DNA of 10,102 bases, taken from contig JAAVYC010000081.1 in assembly GCA_022790905.1 (NCBI GenBank), positions 1 through 10,102 on the forward strand, read 5' to 3'. Numbering within the stretch: the stretch's first letter is position 1; each line of letters begins with the position of its first letter. The stretch comes from Lachnospiraceae bacterium (GTDB taxonomy: Bacteria; Bacillota; Clostridia; Lachnospirales; Lachnospiraceae). The notes under the pieces were generated by a model. It was not told where the DNA came from. It was given only the letters and a program-made list of their open reading frames with translations, and made no database searches. Position numbers and translations under genes: made by a program. This document shows, one piece after another, positions 5,687 to 10,102 of the stretch.

Positions 5687-7123
5687 ATGGCTTTTGGTAG
5701 GAGAATCAAAGATGCAGGAATTATTCGTTCATTTTCGGAAATGAAGGAGATGGATTATTCATCGGAGTCATCAGAATTACAAGATGCTTTTGTGAGATTA
5801 CAAAACGGAAAAAAAGATTTTGAAGATATCATGGAAAAGAACTTGAATGCGGTTATGAGGGTGAGTTCTTTGGATGTCGGAATTGCGGATAGCTCAAAGA
5901 AAATGGGCTCAATTACACAAGATGTCTCATCGGCTTCCGGAATTATACATAGTGTGACGACAGAGACCGCATCGATTGCAAGTGAAGTTACGAATGCGCA
6001 TGAGAACCTTACAAATACGATTATTGAGGCATCGGAAGAGGCCTCAGCAGTATTTAAAAAGATTGAATCCGGTCAGGATGAATTGACAGGAATACGTGAA
6101 TTGTCAACAAAGACGATTGATACTTCCACTGAGATGAAGTCGGATATGGAAAATCTGCTCGGTATTATTGATCGTATGAATGAGGTTATTGAGGGAATCA
6201 ATTCCATTTCTTCTCAGACAAATTTACTTGCATTGAATGCGAGTATAGAGGCAGCGAGAGCAGGCGAAGCGGGAAAAGGTTTTGCTGTTGTGGCAGATGA
6301 GATTCGCGATCTTGCAGAGCAGACAAAAGAATTGACAGGAAACATGGGAGATTTCGTAGAACATATCGAGGAAGCTTCTAAGAAGAGTTCCCAGAGTGTG
6401 ACAACGGCGGTCGATGCGCTTGAAGTGATCAACGAGAAGATCAACTCCGTGTGGGAGATCAACGATGTCAATCAAAAGAGTGTGGGGCAGATTTCTGAAT
6501 CGATCAGTTCACTTGCAGCGGTAAGTGAGGAAATCAGCAGTTCTGTCAACGTACTTGATACACAGATTTCTAGAATGGAAGAGCAGTGTGCGTCACTGGA
6601 GGAAAATGCAAAACAATTAGAGATTATCCATGAGAATTTGGATAATGATATCAAGCCGCTCCAAAATATAGAGGAAGATCTGGACAATTCCATGAAAGTT
6701 ATTGGCAAAATGGGACGTGACGCATTCTATATGTTAAATAACAGTATCTTTGAGAAATGTGTCAGAAATGCGATTGATGCGCATAAAAATTGGCTTGCTA
6801 CTTTGGAGCGTATGAAGACGCGTCAGTTGGTATTGCCGATCCAGTTAGATGACAAGAAATGTGGATTTGGTCATTTCTATTATTCGATGGATCCGAAAAA
6901 TGAGGAGATCCGAAAAGTCTGGGATGGAATCAAAGATAAGCACAGAAGATTCCATAGCTATGGTACGAAGATGGTGCAGGCGTTGTTCAATGAGGATTAT
7001 GCGCAGACAGAGCAGATCTATCTCGAAGCAGATAATTTTTCAAGAGAGCTAATCAGTGATTTTGAGAAAATGCTCAGCATTACAGAAAAACTCACACGAG
7101 AGGGAATCAAAGTGTTTGCATAA
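5687..7123 (+). CDS. Cytoplasmic methyl-accepting chemotaxis protein with C-terminal CZB zinc-binding domain
   Basis: A 478-residue soluble chemoreceptor with no membrane helix or signal peptide. A long coiled-coil signalling region (about 60-340) contains the conserved hairpin tip, about residues 168-213, with SSQTNLLALNASIEAARAGE and then GKGFAVVADEIRDLAEQT; this tip contacts CheA and CheW. The C-terminal CZB (chemoreceptor zinc-binding) domain, about 355-470, has the expected ligand set: His366 in DAHKNW, Cys392 in KKCGFGHFYYS, and His419 and His423 in KHRRFH. The order MCP then CZB matches TlpD-type receptors, whose zinc/Cys centre responds to zinc and to oxidants such as hypochlorous acid; transfer of that ligand range to this protein is inference. 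The gene has its own promoter, a strong AGGAGGA ribosome site 6 bases from ATG, and its own terminator. No other chemotaxis genes are visible. Confidence 0.93.
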   Translation: MAFGRRIKDAGIIRSFSEMKEMDYSSESSELQDAFVRLQNGKKDFEDIMEKNLNAVMRVSSLDVGIADSSKKMGSITQDVSSASGIIHSVTTETASIASEVTNAHENLTNTIIEASEEASAVFKKIESGQDELTGIRELSTKTIDTSTEMKSDMENLLGIIDRMNEVIEGINSISSQTNLLALNASIEAARAGEAGKGFAVVADEIRDLAEQTKELTGNMGDFVEHIEEASKKSSQSVTTAVDALEVINEKINSVWEINDVNQKSVGQISESISSLAAVSEEISSSVNVLDTQISRMEEQCASLEENAKQLEIIHENLDNDIKPLQNIEEDLDNSMKVIGKMGRDAFYMLNNSIFEKCVRNAIDAHKNWLATLERMKTRQLVLPIQLDDKKCGFGHFYYSMDPKNEEIRKVWDGIKDKHRRFHSYGTKMVQALFNEDYAQTEQIYLEADNFSRELISDFEKMLSITEKLTREGIKVFA

Positions 7124-7139
7124 GATAAGAATAGTGTAG

Positions 7140-7168
7140 AAGGAGATGTCAAAGACATCTCCTTTTTT
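7140..7168 (+). terminator. Intrinsic terminator after the chemoreceptor gene
   Basis: A perfect stem AAGGAGATGTC (7140-7150) and GACATCTCCTT (7154-7164) with an AAA loop leads into a run of six T (7163-7168). It lies 16 bases after the stop codon and separates the chemoreceptor from the downstream operon. Confidence 0.93.
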
Positions 7169-7172
7169 ATGT

Positions 7173-7328
7173 AGGAAATGCGCAATTCTTTCATGAATGA
7201 GAGGATAAGAGCGATAATGTGGACTTCCCCACTTTGCTCCCTTTACAGAAAAAGGAAATGCGATTATACTATATTAGGATTGAAATAGTAAGGATAGCGG
7301 ATCAAAAAGTTTTAAAGAAGAGGGCAAT
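7173..7328 (+). promoter_or_regulatory. Promoter region of the acyltransferase operon, with a 10-bp direct repeat
   Basis: TTTACA (7242-7247), a 17-base spacer and TATACT (7265-7270) form a good sigma-A promoter about 60 bases before the gene at 7329. The 10-mer AGGAAATGCG occurs at 7173-7182 and again at 7253-7262, the second copy lying within the spacer between the -35 and -10 boxes. This makes it a candidate operator, though two copies of a 10-mer could be chance. GAAGAGGG just before ATG 7329 is the ribosome site. Nothing else is evident between 7183 and 7241 apart from a short GTGG/CCAC inverted repeat. Confidence 0.6.
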
Positions 7329-8618
7329 ATGAAAAAAAGCGAGGAACGACGAATTTTAAAATGGGATAAATTGGATAATACAGCGAATCTCTTTCCGGTG
7401 ATTGCAGGAGAAGAGATGTCAAATGTGTACCGGATCAGTGTCTTATTAAAAGAGGAGATACAGCAGAATCTATTACAGCAGGCGCTGGATATCATACTGC
7501 CGAAATTTGAGTTGTTTCATGTGCGGCTTAGGCAAGGGATTTTTTGGTACTATTTTGAGGAGAATGTAAAACGTGCGCCCCGCGTATTGGAGGAGGCAAA
7601 TTATCCCTGTCGTTTTATTGTACAGAATAAAAATCGAAGCTATCTGTTCCGTGTTTCTTATTATAAATGCAGAATTAATCTAGAAGTCTTTCATGTGTTG
7701 ACGGATGGGATGGGTGGAATTAATTTTTTAAAAGAGTTGACCTATCAGTATTTGCGGCTGTCGCATCCGGATTTGCGAGATCTGATAGGAGGAGATGAAC
7801 TCAGCAGTGATACCTCTCTTAACACGGAAGATAGTTTTTTGAAAAATTATAGAAAAAGTCATCAAAAAAGTTATAAGACACAGAAGGCATTTCTTTTAAA
7901 AGGAGAAAAATTTAGGACACCGAAATTTGGCGTAGTTCACGGGTATTTGAATATTCCGCAGTTGAAGGCTGTCTGTAAAAAAAGAAATGTGAGTATCAAT
8001 GAGTATTTGGTCGCTGTTTTTGCATGGGGAGTTTATCTAGAATGTATGCATGGTATGCCGGGGAAAAAACCGATTCGGATTGCTGTTCCGGTAAATTTGC
8101 GTCCGTTTTTCGATTCTGTGACGACGAAGAATTTTTTTGCCGTTGTCTCTGCAGAATTTAAAGTGGTCAAAAAGAGCTATACGTTTGAGGAAGTTTTAGA
8201 GATCGTGAAAGCCAGTCTGAGGGAACAGATCACGAAAGAACATTTAGAGGAAATTTTTTCCTATAATGTTTCCAATGAAAAGGTATTGATTGCGAGAGCC
8301 GTACCGTTGATACTAAAAAAAATAGCGATTCGTTCTGTCTATACATCGGCCGCTTTAGCGAATACTTCTACGGTGACAAATATTGGAAATATTTCTGTGA
8401 AAGAGGAGTATGAGCCCTATGTGGAAGGGTTTCACGCATATTTGGCAATGTCCAAAGGACAGGGCCTGAAAGGAACAATTTGCTCTTATCAAGATACGTT
8501 AGTGTTTACATTTAGTTTTATCTTAAAGGATACATCCATTCAAAAAGCATTTTTCCGCAAGCTTGCGGAAGATGGGCTGGATGTGTCGATCGAGACCAAT
8601 GGGGTGTGTTATGAGTAA
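7329..8618 (+). CDS. Condensation-domain/alcohol acetyltransferase-like acyltransferase
   Basis: A 429-residue cytoplasmic protein with the fold signature of the CoA-dependent acyltransferase superfamily (NRPS condensation domains, alcohol acetyltransferases, wax-ester synthases). The key motif is FHVLTDGMGG with catalytic His122, Asp126 and Gly127 (HxxxDG). The His usually found immediately before the catalytic one is Phe121, which is common outside true NRPS domains. The second half has RIAVPVNLRPFF, resembling the conserved PVNxR segment of alcohol acetyltransferases and PapA-like enzymes, and NTSTVTNIGNISV, resembling their late NxG segment. No carrier-protein or adenylation domain is attached, so it is a stand-alone enzyme that would move an acyl group to an alcohol or amine. 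Donor and acceptor are unknown. It heads an operon whose next gene overlaps by 8 bases. Confidence 0.8.
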   Translation: MKKSEERRILKWDKLDNTANLFPVIAGEEMSNVYRISVLLKEEIQQNLLQQALDIILPKFELFHVRLRQGIFWYYFEENVKRAPRVLEEANYPCRFIVQNKNRSYLFRVSYYKCRINLEVFHVLTDGMGGINFLKELTYQYLRLSHPDLRDLIGGDELSSDTSLNTEDSFLKNYRKSHQKSYKTQKAFLLKGEKFRTPKFGVVHGYLNIPQLKAVCKKRNVSINEYLVAVFAWGVYLECMHGMPGKKPIRIAVPVNLRPFFDSVTTKNFFAVVSAEFKVVKKSYTFEEVLEIVKASLREQITKEHLEEIFSYNVSNEKVLIARAVPLILKKIAIRSVYTSAALANTSTVTNIGNISVKEEYEPYVEGFHAYLAMSKGQGLKGTICSYQDTLVFTFSFILKDTSIQKAFFRKLAEDGLDVSIETNGVCYE

Positions 8619-9276
8619 ATGCAGGAATTGTAAAATTGAAGTTTTAGATCACACGGCAGTCTGCCCGCTCTGCCGCTGTGTCTTAGAACAAAGTGAAAAA
8701 GAGCCGTTGGAGAGATATCCGAACGTGCGGATTCGGGAGAAGAAAATTGCATTGATTGTCCGGATTTATATGTTTGTTGCCATTGCGATAGAGATATTGC
8801 TGATTTTTATCAACAGGAAGCAGGCAAACGGAGTCTGGTGGAGTCTGATTGTAGCGGGGGTCTTTGTATATATCTATCTTATTTTGAGGATCGGTATTCA
8901 GGATGATCGGGGTTATCGCAGTAAAATGATCTTGTTGACGGTATTTGCAATGGCGCTGCTCTATTTGATTGACAGGGTGGCAGGCTATCAGGGGTGGTCG
9001 TTGAACTATGTGCTTCCCTCGGGAGTGATTTTGCTCAATCTTGCAATCATGGTTTTGATGATCGTCAATTGGAGGAATTGGCCGAGTTATCTGCTATTTC
9101 AGCTCTTTTGCATTCTATGCAGTCTGTTCCCGATATTTTTGTGGAAGAGAGGATACATCACGAAGCCTTTTTTGAGTGAGATTGCGCTTGCAATTTCTCT
9201 GATGTTTTTTTTGGGTACGGTAATAATCGGGGGAAGAAAGGCAAAGGAGGAGCTTGAGAGAAGATTCCACGTATAA
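8611..9276 (+). CDS. Zinc-ribbon membrane protein with six predicted helices (DUF6320-like)
   Basis: The start chosen is ATG 8611 (MSKCRNCK, 221 residues). It overlaps the acyltransferase stop by 8 bases and puts the zinc ribbon at the N-terminus; an in-frame ATG at 8563 would add 16 residues encoded over the previous gene and is unlikely. The N-terminal ribbon has two CxxC pairs, Cys4/Cys7 and Cys18/Cys21. After a charged linker come six hydrophobic stretches, roughly one helix every 25-30 residues, ending in a short basic tail (RKAKEELERRFHV). I recall families annotated DUF6320 with this ribbon-plus-helices layout next to acetyltransferase genes, but could not verify it. There is no known catalytic motif. 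It may anchor or organise the flanking enzymes at the membrane; that is speculative. Confidence 0.78.
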   Translation: MSKCRNCKIEVLDHTAVCPLCRCVLEQSEKEPLERYPNVRIREKKIALIVRIYMFVAIAIEILLIFINRKQANGVWWSLIVAGVFVYIYLILRIGIQDDRGYRSKMILLTVFAMALLYLIDRVAGYQGWSLNYVLPSGVILLNLAIMVLMIVNWRNWPSYLLFQLFCILCSLFPIFLWKRGYITKPFLSEIALAISLMFFLGTVIIGGRKAKEELERRFHV

Positions 9277-9283
9277 AAACAGA

Positions 9284-9308
9284 CAGATCTGACATGGAAA
9301 TGGATCTG
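9284..9308. repeat. Small inverted repeat between the membrane-protein and esterase genes
   Basis: CAGATC (9284-9289) and GATCTG (9303-9308) are inverted copies 13 bases apart. The first also belongs to an 8-base palindrome, CAGATCTG (9284-9291). It has no T-run, so it is not a terminator. It could be an mRNA hairpin that tunes expression of the third gene, or chance. Confidence 0.35.
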
Positions 9309-9326
9309 CATTGAGATGAGGAAGTT

Positions 9327-10102
9327 ATGGCAGAGAGTATTAGAGGAAAAGTAATCAGGGATTTAATCGGAAGATTTTCAAATGATTTGCGGATTGGGAG
9401 AAAGATAAAGAGCGGAGAGCTTCGGAAAAAAATCGTAGAACTTGAGCCGGAATGGAAATGTCCGGAGCATCTCACCAATTCTGTCATTGAAATGAAAGAA
9501 TTTACTATGGAATATTTGGAACCAATTGCCAGAAAACGAAATCGGGTGATTCTGCAATTGCATGGAGGAGGGTATATTGCACAGATGAGAAATGCTTATC
9601 GTTCCTTTGCAGCACTCTACAGCGAACTTTGGGAAGGGTGTTCTGTCTTGACGATCGATTATCGGGTTGCTCCAGAACACCCATATCCGGCAGCATTAGA
9701 AGATGCCTGCGCAGCGTGGGACTGGCTTTTAGAGCAGGGTTATCGAGAATCAGAGATTGTAGTAGCGGGCGATTCCGCGGGAGGCGGTCTGGCATTTGCG
9801 CTCTGTCTGTGGCTGAAAAATCATCGTAAAATGTTACCCGCAGGTATTATTGCGATGTCGCCGTGGACAGATCTTACAATCAGTGGAGAATCGATTGAGA
9901 CAAACTTTGAGAGGGATCCGCTATTTGGAAAGACGAAGGATAGTCTTTTGTATAATAAGGATTATTTAGGCGGTCATGATCCAAAAAATGAGTATATATC
10001 ACCGCTTTTTGGAGAATATGAAGGATTTCCTCCGATACTGATCCAGGCAGGCTCCTACGAGATGCTTTTAAGTGATTCGACGCGAGTGGCGCAAAAAGCG
10101 AA
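9327..10102 (+). CDS. Alpha/beta hydrolase, HSL/type IV esterase family (3' end outside window)
   Basis: The frame opens at ATG 9327 (MAESIRGKVIRD) and stays open to the window edge, giving about 258 residues of an expected 290-320. It has the hormone-sensitive-lipase family motifs in order: LHGGGY (His79, Gly80-82, oxyanion hole), YRVAPEHPYPAALEDA, GDSAGGGLA with nucleophile Ser150, and LLSDSTRVA with the probable triad Asp250. The triad His lies beyond the edge. Such enzymes cleave carboxyl esters in the cytoplasm. GAGGA at 9318-9322 is the ribosome site, close to the ATG; an in-frame TGA at 9312 rules out a longer start. It lies 50 bases after the membrane-protein gene with no terminator, so it is probably the third operon gene, pairing an esterase with an acyltransferase. 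Confidence 0.9.
   Translation, partial: MAESIRGKVIRDLIGRFSNDLRIGRKIKSGELRKKIVELEPEWKCPEHLTNSVIEMKEFTMEYLEPIARKRNRVILQLHGGGYIAQMRNAYRSFAALYSELWEGCSVLTIDYRVAPEHPYPAALEDACAAWDWLLEQGYRESEIVVAGDSAGGGLAFALCLWLKNHRKMLPAGIIAMSPWTDLTISGESIETNFERDPLFGKTKDSLLYNKDYLGGHDPKNEYISPLFGEYEGFPPILIQAGSYEMLLSDSTRVAQKA

Noticed and set aside
6214..6708. Minus-strand frames within the chemoreceptor gene
   Set aside because: They mirror the coiled-coil codons of the receptor and have no independent support.
7142..7162. Match between the terminator arm GACATCTCC and the vanY leader GACATCTCCC
   Set aside because: The two 9-base matches are in structurally unrelated places (a terminator arm and the 5' arm of a leader hairpin), and both are shaped by complementarity to a Shine-Dalgarno-like purine run, so chance or composition explains them.
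7211..7235. Short inverted repeat GTGG/CCAC upstream of the acyltransferase promoter
   Set aside because: Only four base pairs; easily expected by chance in this length of sequence.
9158..9795. Overlapping minus-strand open frames (9158-9487, 9378-9680, 9505-9795)
   Set aside because: They lie opposite the well-supported esterase gene and the end of the membrane-protein gene, have low-complexity or unrecognisable translations, and I saw no ribosome site or promoter for them.

Overview
The window looks like chromosomal DNA of a low-to-moderate GC, Gram-positive anaerobe of the Clostridia, most plausibly Lachnospiraceae-like. The grounds are strong GGAGG-type ribosome sites, sigma-A style promoters, short gene spacing, and the kinds of genes present (iron-dependent alcohol dehydrogenase, OmpR/VanR-type two-component system, VanY-type carboxypeptidase, soluble CZB chemoreceptor). 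The family placement is an inference from gene style, not a match to a known genome. All recognised genes lie on the + strand.

Region 1 (1-1664): the 3' end of an iron-containing alcohol dehydrogenase, followed one base later by an ALDH3-like aldehyde dehydrogenase. Together they look like an alcohol/aldehyde interconversion unit.

Region 2 (1665-5601): a cell-envelope signalling block. An OmpR-family response regulator, a membrane sensor kinase and a single-pass PepSY-like extracytoplasmic protein are tightly packed as one operon. They are followed by a separately promoted membrane-anchored VanY-type D-Ala-D-Ala carboxypeptidase. The leaders of the regulator gene and the carboxypeptidase gene are alike: the same -10/start region (TACAAC or TACAAT, then TATG, two bases and ACATCT), then a hairpin whose 3' arm holds the Shine-Dalgarno sequence, then TTTTTATG. 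The stems differ in sequence but both still pair. This is the most notable signal in the window and suggests that the regulator controls both its own operon and the carboxypeptidase, with an added layer of RNA-level control.

Region 3 (5602-7168): a cytoplasmic methyl-accepting chemotaxis protein with a C-terminal zinc-binding CZB domain, bounded by a clear sigma-A promoter and a textbook intrinsic terminator, so it is a single-gene unit.

Region 4 (7169-10102): a promoter and then a three-gene operon that runs off the right edge: a condensation/alcohol-acetyltransferase-like enzyme with an HxxxDG motif, a zinc-ribbon protein with six predicted membrane helices, and an HSL-type alpha/beta hydrolase. 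An acyltransferase, a membrane protein and an esterase in one operon suggest making and/or cleaving an ester, but the substrate cannot be read from the sequence.

No tRNA, rRNA, CRISPR array, insertion sequence or phage gene was seen.
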